This document shows positions 23,875 to 34,400 of a DNA stretch of 64,000 nt, piece after piece. The notes below the pieces were generated by a model. It ran no database searches. It was not told the DNA's origin and saw nothing but the letters and a program-made list of their open reading frames with translations. Both the position numbers and the translations under genes were made by a program. The stretch comes from Cryptomeria japonica (lineage: Eukaryota; Streptophyta; Pinopsida; Cupressales; Cupressaceae). Location of the stretch: contig NC_081406.1 of assembly GCF_030272615.1 (NCBI RefSeq), positions 475,622,900 to 475,686,899 on the forward strand. Direction: 5' to 3'. The number at the start of each line of letters is the position of its first letter. The stretch's first letter is position 1.

Positions 23875-25536
23875 GCTCAGTAACCAAAGAGCATGAAGAT
23901 TGTCTCATAAACTCTTCAAAGCCGGAAGTAGAGGTATCAATCTTTGACAAATGAATGCATGCAGGAGTATCCTGAAAGATTTCCAACAAACTCTCTTGTT
24001 GATGATCAAGAGGTGGCTCAACTGCTGAAATAGGAACGACATTCTGAGGAGACTCATCCACTACTGTGTCAGGAGGAGATAGAGGAAGCTCCATGAAAAC
24101 TGAGGAGGGAATCTCATGAGGTGACTCTAAAGCTAGTGACTTAGGAGCATCATCTGATTGTTGTCGTCGCTCTGGATCATCAAGATCAATCACATGAATG
24201 TGAATTTGGGACTTTTCTTTCCCACGAACTGTCGCCTCCTCAGGAGGAAGCAGTATTGCCCGACTAACCCGCAATTTGATCCTAGTGCCTGAAAATGATG
24301 CACCTTCGTTGTTGTCAATCTGAATCTCAGACATACGTCCAAGAGGCCCGGTAGAATCATCTTCTTTTCCAACCTTGATCTTGATGAGTCTAACACGATT
24401 ACCTTTGAGCCAAGTGTTGGTGTTAGCTAGGATAGGCTGAAATCTCTCAAGAATGGAAGTGCATTCTTTATGTGACCACTGGATTAAAGGAAGTGGGGCT
24501 TCATCAACTCTTCGTGAGACGTACTCTGGATCAAGTATATTTCCATCATCAATCATCCCGTGCGGAATATCCACCAGGTACAAATCAATAACCTGCTCAA
24601 GGGTGAGTCTGCAGTCCATCTTGAGAACCTCCTTTTTTGTATGGAGATCCACCTAGATATCCTCAATACGATGCACATGTATGAAGGACTTTTTGATCTT
24701 TTCCTTCATACCTTGGTAGTCAAATCTGCCTTTGACTTAAACCTTTTGAGTTTAATCTCCTGCATCTAGGTCTCCATAGCTTTGGCTTTGGTGGATGTGA
24801 AAAGGGAGTACTGACCAATCTTCAATGGGTTGGTTGTAGAAATCCCCATCCCAACCTTATGTTTGACAGATTGATGTGCGTGAACAACCATGATCTGTCT
24901 TCCCAACTCCATAAGAATAATCTTATTAGTTGAGTATCTAGGAAACATGTATGGCTGCCCACTGTAGCATCCGACTCTTATATAAGTGAAAGTCGGGAAT
25001 TGAAGGAACAAGCAACCATACTCATTCACTCTTTCCCATGCTTCATTTGACACCCTTCTGTTCTTTAGAGTCTTGTCAAATTGGCACCTGAAGTAACCAA
25101 AGAATGCATCTTGAACCCTTCTGAAATGTAATCTACTAGGTCTCAAGGCCAGCCGATCATAGTATTCTCACACAGGTATAAGCGAGCGATTACCCTTGGT
25201 AGAAAGACCAGGGAAATGTCTAAGTGATGCTGCCAAATACACTAAGTATGAGTTCATGTAGAATGTCATGGTAGTAGGGACTGCTGCAAGTTTTTCACAC
25301 AAAGTGTCACTAATAATCTCTCCCCATGATATATGATGGGACTGCCTTATGAACATGATAAATTGATACATCCAGGGCTCAAAAACATTAGAGTGCTCAA
25401 GACCCATCATCCTGCTGAGGAGAGTAATGATGTCTCCAATTTCCCACTTAAAGTCACAACCGTACAACTTAGCCCACCTTTGGATACCATTGATGTTATA
25501 GTAATTATCTCTTTTCCTCCTTTTAGTGATATGCAT
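23875..25536 (-). pseudogene. ORF X, N-terminal segment
   Basis: Minus-strand frames at 25536-25168, 25146-24766 and 24652-23880 are consecutive parts of one protein, broken by a TGA near 25166 (probably from TGG), a stop near 24764 and a frameshift near 24690. The N-terminus is basic. Next comes a helical domain with the motif W-x2-I-I-S-D-x-L-C-E-x-L and T-F-Y-M-x2-Y (W codon near 25325), then an aromatic-rich region, then an acidic and Pro-rich linker. With the two downstream segments the ORF totals about 970 codons. The first Met is at 25534-25536; an upstream exon cannot be excluded. The motif is shared with the A3 3' ORF. Confidence 0.6.
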
Positions 25537-25539
25537 GGG

Positions 25540-26700
25540 ATGAATATTACAACTAATCTAGATTGAAACATACAAAAATATCAGTAGTGGTTTCTAATAA
25601 AAATTAGTTATTATATCAAGTGACAATCCTATTTGGAAATGAAGGATATATGATAAAATAGTAAGTTACTAACTATTCATGGGGGAGTCTTTCTAGTTAT
25701 GGCATATCTTTATTGCTCTTGGTAACTCAACTAAATTCTTGCAGAAAATATTATTGTATTGTCATATATTCTGCTTCATTTCATGAATCTGAACAAGATT
25801 TCGAATTGATAATTGTCATTTTTTTTGGTGCAGGGTTTCTTGGTCGGACTTTTTGCATGTTCTATAACTATGTCTCTGTCAATGAGAATGGTTTTATTAA
25901 AGGAAGCCAAAATATGTATTAGAAAAGCTGCATTTGTCTTTTCATGTATGTTGAAAGTCTTGAGATCAGAACAACCTTGTCTTGCAAGTATTTTTGGGGT
26001 GTCTACATTGACCAGCCAACCTCTACCTCTAAGACTTGATGGGGTGCCTTCGATATTCCCAAAAAATAGCTGGAACATGTCAAGGTTTTTGTATACGTTG
26101 GATTTGTTGCTTGAGCGCAATTCAACTTGGTAAGTTTCTTTATATGCTCATTTGTTTATTTTCTGAATAAAATCCAATAATATTTAAATAATCAATAGAT
26201 GGAGAAGATATCTTCTTTTCATTTAAATAAAGAAAGCATTTTTTTTAATCCTACGAAAAGATCTTTTTTAATATAAAAGTTATTTATGATTGCGCTATAA
26301 TAGAATGATATTTGATACATCCACTTGACTAGATAATACACCTGATAATATAATCAAATAATATAAGAAAACCAAATAAAACATGCCTAAAAGCAAGGTC
26401 CATTGGTTTGTGGTTGCAGCCTATGACTGTTGGAAAACTTCATAGATATCCTTTTGCAAACTCAATGAATTACATTTTGGTAATTCTTCTTGAACAAGGT
26501 ATTAAATAAAATATATATGCTGGGAAAAACAATTATTAAAGTTCTTTTTGGTTAAATAGCTAACTTTTGCATGATTGTTATGGAAATTATTATCAATGGG
26601 AACGAACATTCAAACATGATATTAGTATATATGTAAGGAAAATCTTAGTAGAGTATAAAACACCATGAGAAAAGCTTACGACTTTGTGTATTATAGACAT
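25540..26700. other. No gene recognised
   Basis: AT-rich sequence upstream of ORF X. The open frames at 25776-26133 on both strands overlap each other and have no recognisable features. I see no promoter or LTR end that I can defend. Confidence 0.3.
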
Positions 26701-26702
26701 AT

Positions 26703-26948
26703 ATGGTCCACATAAGAGCATGGAGATTCTATCAGATTATGGAGTTTAGTTTTCAGCATGAAGGGAAACAGGGGACATTGAAGGGCATTCCTCACACTCT
26801 ACCTCATCAAATCACAGTGAGAAGAATGGAAGCTATCAACTCCAAATTTCCCATCATAGATTTGGGTAAGCAAGAAAATTTACATTTACACAATATAGGA
26901 GGTGAATTTGCTGAGGGTGCTAGTGTTTTATCTTTAAAACAAATATAG
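26703..26948 (+). pseudogene. Chromovirus protease-RT linker fragment
   Basis: The frame includes F-S-F-Q-H-E-G-K-Q-G-T-L-K-G-I, matching in position and wording the protease C-terminal segment of element 3 (F-Q-H-E-G-K-E-V-T-L-K-G-L near 55810-55860, minus strand). In Ty3/gypsy pol this piece lies between protease and reverse transcriptase. It is followed in the same orientation, 320 bp on, by an integrase tail and LTR start, so most of pol has been deleted between. Confidence 0.5.
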
Positions 26949-27264
26949 GATAGCGGACTTCTATATGATGATGGCCATCAGTCAGACACTCTAGAGGTGA
27001 GAACTTAAGTTATTTATGTGAGCTTGTGAGAGTTTATTGGTGTGGCACAACGTAAATAGGGGGGAACAAAGCCTATGTCTAGGGATTTTGCTGCCTACTT
27101 GGAGTAGATTGGTGCAATTTTGGCGAGACATTCGAATGGGGGTTCCATTTTAAAGTGTGGTATAGCATAGCATATCTAGAAAGAAGATTCAGAAACCTCC
27201 TAGGCTTATTTGGAATCATGGAATCTCAGAGAGTCACATCCAGGGTTGGTCAGTGTTGGAGTGG

Positions 27265-27303
27265 AGATTGCTTGAGGACAAGCAATCTTTTGGAGGGGAG
27301 TAT
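27265..27303 (+). pseudogene. Chromovirus integrase tail and polypurine tract
   Basis: GATTGCTTGAGGACAAGCAA encodes the L-E-D-K-Q tail motif seen at window positions 1-27. The polypurine tract TGGAGGGGAGTAT follows at 27291-27303, directly before an LTR start. The reading frame is shifted relative to the intact motif. Confidence 0.5.
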
Positions 27304-28639
27304 TGTAATGTCCCCTTTTTCGGCCTCAATGAGTGGGAAGGAGATAATTTAATTAATTAAATAAAGTCAACTTAAAATTGATATAATTAATTATTATCTT
27401 GAATATTTTAATGAATTCAGCTGGGGATGAAAATAAAAATAATACAAAGTTAGTTTTAGAGGAGGGAAAGAATTTTTACTTATTATTTAAAAGTGACTTT
27501 TTCTAGAAAGTTCTAGTAAAGATTATAAAAGTAGGATGAAGGGAGTCATTTGGTATTTTGAGAATTTGATATTTGGTTGAAATTTCAATTGAACAGATTT
27601 CTACCAGTGCAAAACAAAAATCCTCCAGTGAATATTTGGTTCGGTGGTGTAAGATTCCACCATAGCCAATTTGGAGTGATTCAGTCAGAGTCACGGATTT
27701 TGAAAATTTTGTTGTGATGAAAGATTGCATATTTCAAATTTTGTGATATCATCTATTGAACTCCATTTGCTGTTCAACAACAAATCTAACCGATTTCTTC
27801 GGTTGGTCGTACTGTTTATGAGAGATCATGCTCTTTGGAAAGGAGGCAAATGCTAGTTGACAAAGATTTCGAGGACAGATCAGCTAGGTACATTATCCCA
27901 AGTAAGTCACTAAAATTGAGCTCATGCACACTTCATCTGATCACTCTTTATGGAAAATAGTGCAAAGCTCGCTTTTGTCAAGTCTGAAATGATAGCTATT
28001 GTAAGGTCAACAATGACAAAGTACAAGGAGGTGTGGCACTTTATAATAGTGCGAGTACAACATTGCTCATGCAAGAGCATACAACATAATCACAAATGTG
28101 CAAAGCTAGAAACTGAAGAAGATGATGCCACCAAGAAAATGTCCTGTAGAATACCGTAGATGAAGATGCCTCCAATTGGGATAGTGCCAAAAGATATAAA
28201 GGATGAAAACCCTAAGGTGAATATTGGTTTTTGGATGAAAACCCACACAACCAATCTTGCTCTCAAATGCAATAGGATGCTTGATTTGCATCAAGACGAC
28301 ACCTATTCCCTTTCCAATTGCATCACATTCAAGCTCAAAAGGTTTGGAAAAATTGAAAATAGCTAGAACTAATCAAAGCATTGCCACGTTGCATTAAACT
28401 AAACAAAGGCCCCCTGTCATGTCCCCTCCTTGATCATTATATATATACTAAATGAAACAATTATTATTATTAATTAATATAATAATTACCAACGAATGAT
28501 TATTTGAAATTTATTTATTAAATATTATTTTTCAATTAATATTCTTGAAATATTCCAATGAAAAATAAATTAATATTATATTGTAAGCATAATTTATATA
28601 TTATAAATTATATCATTCTAAAAAAAAACTATCTGGTTA
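27304..28639 (+). repeat. LTR start (TGTAATGTCCCC) and AT-rich remnants
   Basis: TGTAATGTCCCC at 27304 follows a polypurine tract, so a 3' LTR begins here. Its end is not clear. A second LTR-like start, TGTCATGTCCCC, lies at 28415 and is followed by very AT-rich DNA up to the minus-strand RT fragment. No gene is recognised in 27350-28640. Confidence 0.45.
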
Positions 28640-29330
28640 AATCAGTAAGTGGGGCAGCCACTTGTGAAAATCCCTTAACAAATCTCATGTAGGACCCACA
28701 TAGACCACAAAACTCCTTAATCTACGAGAGATTAGAAGGTGGAGGCCAATCCACACTAACATCCTTGGAGTTGATTGTGTGACCAAAATAAAGTTGTTCT
28801 ATCATACCAAATTCACATTTTGATTCCTTGGCAAATAAAGACTCCCTCTCAAGGATGCTTAGTACCTCTTCTAAATGCTTCATGTACTCCTCCCATGTCT
28901 TGCTAGATATCAAAATATCATCAAAGAATATCAAAACATACTTACAGAGCTGAGTGTTGAACACCTTATTCATTGAAGACTAGAAAGTGGCAACAACTTT
29001 GGTTAAGCCAAAGGGCATAAGCAAGAACTCATAGCGCCCAAAGTGACACCGCAAAGAAGTATTTTCTACATCCTCACGAACTTATATTTGATGATAACTC
29101 AATCTCAAATTTACCTTGCAGAAGTAGCATGCACCATGAAGCTCATCTATCCACGAGATGGCAAAACCTATTCTTGATTGTCTTCTTATTTAAAGAATTG
29201 TAATCAATGCACATTCACATTGTCCGATGCTCTTTCTTCTCCAACACCACCGAAGATGCATAGGGGCTCTTACTTAGCCTAACATGACCCATGTCAAGAA
29301 ACTCCTTGATGACCTTTTATATCTCATCAT
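28640..29330 (-). pseudogene. Chromovirus reverse transcriptase fragment
   Basis: Read on the minus strand, 29330 to 28640 gives RT motifs in order: a substrate-loop region with S-S-V-V-L and M-C-I-D-Y, then F-F-D-D-I-L-I (the catalytic motif with both Asp kept), the L-x-F-G-H-T-I thumb region near 28780, and a V-A-A-P-L-T-D-like connection near 28650. Several stops and frameshifts interrupt it. The longest open piece is 28973-28722. No LTR of its own can be tied to it. Confidence 0.75.
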
Positions 29331-29761
29331 TGTGCCTCTTTTTATGGCTTTCTCTATCTCAACTTTGTGCCATGTGGACATTTTTACCCACATTTTTCTT
29401 GCATTGGAAAACCTTGCGAGTTAAACTTTCAGAAACTGGCGCTGCAAAAAAAAAAAAGAGTACTCAAAGTTTGAGAACTATGGTTGTAGTAGTGTCAAGA
29501 TCCATTCTTAAGCCTCTGCAACCTTCTTTCACACGCAAAGAAGAGATAGACCTTGTCTATGCGGTTTAACTCCTATTGGTTGATGAGGTGAGAAATGCTC
29601 ATGTTGAGTATGACACTCTTCTGACGACATTAAGAATGGCTCACTCCTAAATGATTATTTGAATCAAAGGAAGAAAAGGGGTGGTGGTAGAATTGAGCAG
29701 AGAGGACTAGTAGTGCAAAGAGATTTTCAGTGAGCCTTGGGTTAGGTTACACTAGCTCACT
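29331..29761. other. Short unassigned stretch between two retroelement fragments
   Basis: This includes a poly-A run near 29443-29455. The plus-strand open frame 29291-29569 overlaps the RT fragment on the other strand and has no features of its own. Bases 29570-29760 may be decayed Gag leader of the element that follows. Confidence 0.3.
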
Positions 29762-30572
29762 TTGATAGAAGTGAATAATGCTCAACTAGAGCATGGGTTT
29801 AGAAGTTATAACTACTTTGCACATAGGCCCATGTCAGAGGATGAGCCAATCACATTTGTCACTTTGCACCTAGACATGATATCTCATGAGTGGTGGTACC
29901 ATGGTGTAGTTAGTATAAGTCAAAATCTAATCACCACATACGATGAGTTCACCAACATACTCATCAAGAGGTGCAATAAAAGGAATCTGAATCACATTTT
30001 AGAGAGTTGACACAACTTTAGCAATACGGTTCTCTAGACACAACAAGATTTCAAAGACTTTTGGTGATGGTTCCTAGTAACACCAAGAGGAGATTGGTAG
30101 TTCTTTATAGTGAAGGATTCATGTAGGCCACTAGAGGATCGGTTAAGGCAATGGGTTAAGGTATTCGATTCACAATCATTATAAGAAACAACGAGGAAAG
30201 CAAAAAGTATGGAGTTGGCTGCCCCTAGAAACAAATTCCAGTCAAATACCTCTCAAAACAAAAAGGATAAGAAACATTTCCACAAGGACACAAATCATAC
30301 TAAGAAAACTTCTAGATTGGATGAGGATGCTTGAATGACTTGAGTTGGAAGAAATTGGTTTTTACCTGCACAAAGCCTTGGGCCTTAGATCAGAATGCTG
30401 CAACTAAGGCTAAGGTCCACCAACTAGAGTACCATTCAGTTGATGAATCAAGAGCACAAAATTCAGACCAGCAAGCTGATTCAAAGGAGAAAGAGGAGAA
30501 AAAGTCTTCGAAAGAGTCTAAGAAGAAAGGAGAGTGAGGGAACTCTTGCCCAAAACTATAGTTTCCAAAGAA
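29762..30572 (+). pseudogene. Chromovirus Gag fragment, interrupted by A1
   Basis: The plus-strand frame contains a retrotransposon Gag core with H-E-W-W-Y-H-G and Y-D-E-F-T, then a tail with L-V-F-T-C-T-K-P-W-A-L near 30355-30385. That tail is the plant chromovirus form of the Gag zinc-finger region, with its final Cys lost. A Lys/Glu/Ser-rich end runs to 30537. Several stops interrupt it. Coding for the same polyprotein resumes right of A1 at 36798, so A1 landed inside this older element. Confidence 0.7.
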
Positions 30573-30577
30573 TGAGT
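30573..30577. repeat. Left target-site duplication of A1 (TGAGT)
   Basis: TGAGT here is repeated exactly at 36798-36802, immediately outside the two LTR ends. A 5-bp duplication is standard for Ty3/gypsy integration. Confidence 0.95.
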
Positions 30578-30897
30578 TGTTGCCGGGAATAATCATTATG
30601 TTATGTTGTTATATTATGTTTATGTTGTCGTCGGTAATAATGAGTTACGGCGGTCAGTTAGTTAGCCGACGGGTAGGTAGTTGGAGTCGCGACAGTTGTG
30701 TCGCACCCCTTCGGGTATTATATATGGTGTACCTTTTCTTCGAAGTAGGATCATGATAGTCGTGTCAAATGTAGTGTTACAAGCACTTGATGTACATGGA
30801 CTGTTGAATTAACATAGAGACTGGTTATTTAATGTATTTCCATTATGTTTTGTGCATTTACTTTCTGCATTTAACCGTTTACCCGAGAGGGCAAACA
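30578..30897 (+). repeat. A1 5' LTR
   Basis: 320 bp, starting TGTTGCCGGG and ending GAGGGCAAACA. The copy at 36478-36797 differs at six positions, most of them transitions. Related LTRs are at 48889-49157 (A2) and 59748-60026 (A3). Confidence 0.97.
30690..30727 (+). promoter_or_regulatory. Probable A1 LTR promoter core
   Basis: GCGACAGTTGTGTCGCACCC is followed by CTTCGGG and then TATTATATATGG (30717-30727), a good TATA box. The GCGAC/GTCGC arms can form a 5-bp hairpin. The same order (GCGAC...CGCACCCC, TCGG, TATA) occurs in A2 near 48981-49020 and, inverted, in A3 near 59909-59950. This makes it the best conserved part of otherwise diverged LTRs. Confidence 0.6.
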
Positions 30898-30899
30898 TT

Positions 30900-30917
30900 T
30901 GGCGCCGCTGCCTAGAC
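30900..30917 (+). other. A1 primer-binding site, Asp-tRNA-like
   Basis: TGGCGCCGCTGCC begins two bases after the 5' LTR. It resembles the TGGCGCCGTTGCC primer site of plant Athila/Tat-type elements, which pairs with the 3' end of tRNA-Asp. A2 has TGGCATCGTTGCC at the same place (49160). The tRNA identity is recalled family knowledge and was not checked against a tRNA sequence. Confidence 0.7.
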
Positions 30918-30956
30918 GAACTCGGGAACGGAAGACACGGATGGTGCACAGACACA

Positions 30957-31325
30957 ATGGGCCTACCCGTTGGTGAAGTAAACCCGGAGGCCGACGACGC
31001 GCGGACATAACTTTACACAGGAGAAAACACGGCAACGCGAGAATTTTCAATTTTGCTCCAGGTAGCCATTCAGACCTACGTCCGACGAGAGGCGGCGGAG
31101 GCAGAAATCCCACCAAGTGTCGTGTGGACAGCGCTGGAGGTTAGCCCGGCAGTAAACCGGTTGATGAACCACCTCCCCCGGTTGCTTGCATAGGCATCGC
31201 TGACACAACAGGCCCGCCTGGAGGAGATTGCCTAGGAAGAGCGACGACAACAAATCTTGCAACGCTACGAAGAGAACAGCCGACGGGAAACGGAACGAGA
31301 TGGCGCCAGGCCAGGAGGAAATTGA
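30957..31325 (+). pseudogene. A-family leader ORF (ORF0), A1 copy
   Basis: A frame of 122 codons plus stop starts M-G-L-P-V-G-E-V-N-P, lies between the primer site and Gag, and ends at TGA 31323-31325. It has three internal stops, so it is dead in this copy. The A2 counterpart (49217-49585) has exactly the same length with no indel and about 100 of 122 matching residues. The protein is Glu/Arg-rich and largely helical in look, with L-E-V-S-P-A-V-N-R-L-M-N-H-L as the best kept stretch. I recognise no family. Upstream ORFs are known in some plant Tat/Ogre elements, but I cannot claim homology. Confidence 0.65.
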
Positions 31326-31451
31326 ACCTTGTAATAATCCCGACACACTGCTGATATAAATTGGGGCCGAAAGGCAAAATAAAAATTAAAAAAAAAAAAA
31401 AAAAGTTTTTTTGTGTACATGGCGTGTGTTTGTTGTGTATGGAAGTGACTT

Positions 31452-32041
31452 ATGCCCAATAGACTAAATAAGGACAAAATAAAAAGATACAGAGTGACGA
31501 ATGGGAAGTGGCACAAACCGCGTTGAATCTCAGACAACAGATAGAACGAAGGAGTAGGCTAAGGCAGCTTGCCGAGGGACGACCGGCCGAGGGGTTGCCC
31601 GAAGGGAACCCAGGAGGTGTCACGGAGGTTGCGGAGGCAGAGATAGACGGAAAGAACTACACTGTCTACACTGTTGTAGGGCTGCCAGAAGGAGTCACGG
31701 AGGGTGCGGAAGGAGAACTCTACAGTTCGCCAGAATACCACCGTAGGGTACGAAGCCGCGAAGAGTTGGTGGAACAAACAAGGCGAAGTCCAAACTTGAT
31801 CGACGCTACCAGAGACTTGCTAAAGAATTTGTCCATTTCAGAGGACAACCGGAGGGAGACAACGGAAGGTGACGGTACGACCGAAGGTGCCGAGGGAGCA
31901 CAAGGGTACCGTACGGGAGGCAATTTGTTTGGTTTGATGTCAGCAACTTTTTCCGGAGGACCCACGAGTGGAGGTTCAGTTGCAGGAGGTGGAGGATCGC
32001 CAGGTACAAGCACACAAGGAATTAAGCACACAAGGAATTAG
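31452..32041 (+). pseudogene. A1 Gag leader region (Glu/Gly-rich)
   Basis: It starts M-P-N-R-L-N-K-D like A2 (M-P-N-L-L-N-K-D at 49732). After a frameshift near 31500 it stays open from 31508 to 32041 as a Glu-, Gly- and Arg-rich low-complexity protein containing R-P-A-E-G-L-P-E-G. The capsid frame begins just downstream at M 32064 in another phase. Whether leader and capsid were once one polyprotein or are joined by frameshifting cannot be decided from two damaged copies. Confidence 0.55.
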
Positions 32042-32063
32042 AGGAGCGAGACCCAGCGGTGGG

Positions 32064-34400
32064 ATGGCGAGTAAACGAAAATTGCCAAAGTTCATAGGGG
32101 AGGGCAAGGAAGACCCCTTACGGCACTGCCGTACATGTGAAACCATTTGGTCCGCCAACGGAGTAACAGACCAGGATGACTGGGTACAGCAGTTTCCAGC
32201 CACGTTACGAGGAGTTGCTATAGATTGGTACTCCGATGTGGACAAGCAAAAAGTGGCCACGTGGGCCAATCTACAGAAGGAATTCACGGGGGAGTTTCGG
32301 TTGCTCTGTGATGACAATGAAATTGTAACAGAGATATATAGTACCAAACAAGGTACCAGGGAGATAGTACGGGCATACAGTCGGAGGCTGAAAGAACTCT
32401 TGGGTAAAATGGAAAGCCAACCTGCAGATGGATTGAAGAAGCGATGGTTCGTTGAAGGGTTGAAATCCTCCCTACGGAGGAAGATGAAAATTGTACCACC
32501 TACGTCATATGACGACGCTTATAATAGGGCGATGGACCTGGAGAGCGAACACAAAACATCAAAGAAGAAGAAAAGTAATAAATCCTCATCCGAGGATGAT
32601 GACTCTTCATAGGAAAGCAGCAGCGATGACGAGGCTAGCAAATGGGTGCAAGCACTCCAGAAAGACATGGAGCGAATTAGAAAGGAATTCAAAATAATGA
32701 GAAGCACTGGTCGGAACGAAGGGGACATATGGTGCACTGAGTGCAAAGAGGAAGGGCACACAAAGGGTACTTGCCAAAAGAAGGCATTCTGCGAGATTTG
32801 CCAAGTGATGGGACACTCCACCAAGGAGTGCCCATACACAATGAAAACCCGAGGAACGCAAATGAACCAGGTGTTGTTCACGGAGCAGGCCACAACATCC
32901 GCACCAGCGGGTATCGGCCAACATACTAACACAACGACATCATCTGGAGGATACCGGGACAACAGACGCGTCGGCGGAAGGAATAGCAACAATAACAATA
33001 ACGGAAGCTGTATCCAGTATGACGCCAAGGGCCGGCCAATTATCCAATGTAGCGCCTGTAATCAGTGGGGGCACTTCGCCCGTGATTGCATGAAGGAAGC
33101 CACCCCTCAGCACCTCTGCCGTTGGTGTGGGCCAGGCGACCATGAGGATGCAAATTGCCCGCAGGCAGGGGTTAATCTCCTCAACATTGAGAAGGCTGAG
33201 AAGACTGGTGAGAAAGAAGAACTGGCGATCACCCGCGCCCAGACGAAAAAAGCCACTTATCCCGACCCCCGTACGGAGAAGGAGAGATTACGGGAGGCAA
33301 AGGCCAATATTGAATGTGAGATGATGACCGAACGACGGGACAACGAGGTGGCGAGTACATCATCCCGTACGGAAGCGGAAAATTACATCATTGGGCAAAT
33401 CTTGCAGATCGAGGTGCCGATAAAGGTAAAAGACCTTCTAGACTCTATGCCACAATTGAGGACTGCCATCCTCACCAATGTGCAAAGCACCGCATCGTCG
33501 AGTGCACCACAGGTACGGGTTCCCGCCACCGCATCGTCGAGTGCACCATAGGTACAGGTTCCCGCCACCGCTTCGAAGAGTGCACCACAGGTGGAGGTTT
33601 CTGTTAGCCCTTCGACTGACCCGAGGTTACTAGCCTTGAGCAGTGGTAGACACCCAGCTGTGGTAGAAATGGGTATCCGTGGGACCATTCTGAAGGACAC
33701 CATTGTGGACGGGGGATCTGGGGTGAATGTACTACCAGAAGAAACATGGAAGCGGCTGGGGAAGCCCACCCTATGGCCACCCACATTCAACCTGGTGGGA
33801 GCGGACCAACACGACATTAAGCCACTCGGCCTGTTGATGGCCCAGCAAGTGACAATTGGTACGCAACCATTCTTGTTAGATTTCGTGGTTATTCCCTCGA
33901 AGAAGAAAGGCTATGACGCCATCCTGGGGAGAGCGTGGTTGATCAACGCGAGGGTAAACCACAACTGGAAGAAAAATACACTTTCCATGGAGAAGGGAGG
34001 GCGGAAATATACCATTGACCTACACACCCAAGATGTCGGCGAAGAGGTCGCCTCTTCAGACTCGGACTCAGAGGACTCTAATAAAGGGGAAGGGGGTCCC
34101 GATGAAAGCAAGGGCAAGAACGCGATGGAGCCGAACAGTGAAGGGGTGCTCGAATTGGAGGGATGTTCTGAAGATGAGGTATGCTCACTTAACGGGCTCT
34201 TCCATTGGCAAATAGAGGATTACGAAATGTTCCAAAGCTACAGGCTCGAAGTAGAGGAACCAGAGCAACCAACAGAGGTGTACCTGCCGGAATACAAAGA
34301 ATATTGGAAGGGAGATGCCCCAAACCCTGGCGACGTAGATAATCCGAAGAGTGTTGGCAACGATTGGAACCCTGTATGGAAGACCGCAGTCTTCAAAATC
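32064..34400 (+). pseudogene. A1 gag-protease
   Basis: One frame from M-A-S-K-R-K-L-P-K at 32064 is interrupted only by TAG at 32610 and 33549. The Gag core (W-Y-S-D and A-Y-S-R-R-L-K-E-L-L-G) covers about 32070-32560. Four C-x2-C-x4-H-x4-C knuckles start at about 32733, 32789, 33048 and 33117. The protease has D-G-G-S-G-V-N-V-L at 33708 in place of the usual D-T/S-G, and a later A-I-L-G-R motif. Gag packages element RNA; the protease matures the polyprotein. Coding continues as an acidic linker to the deletion junction at about 34401. Confidence 0.85.
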
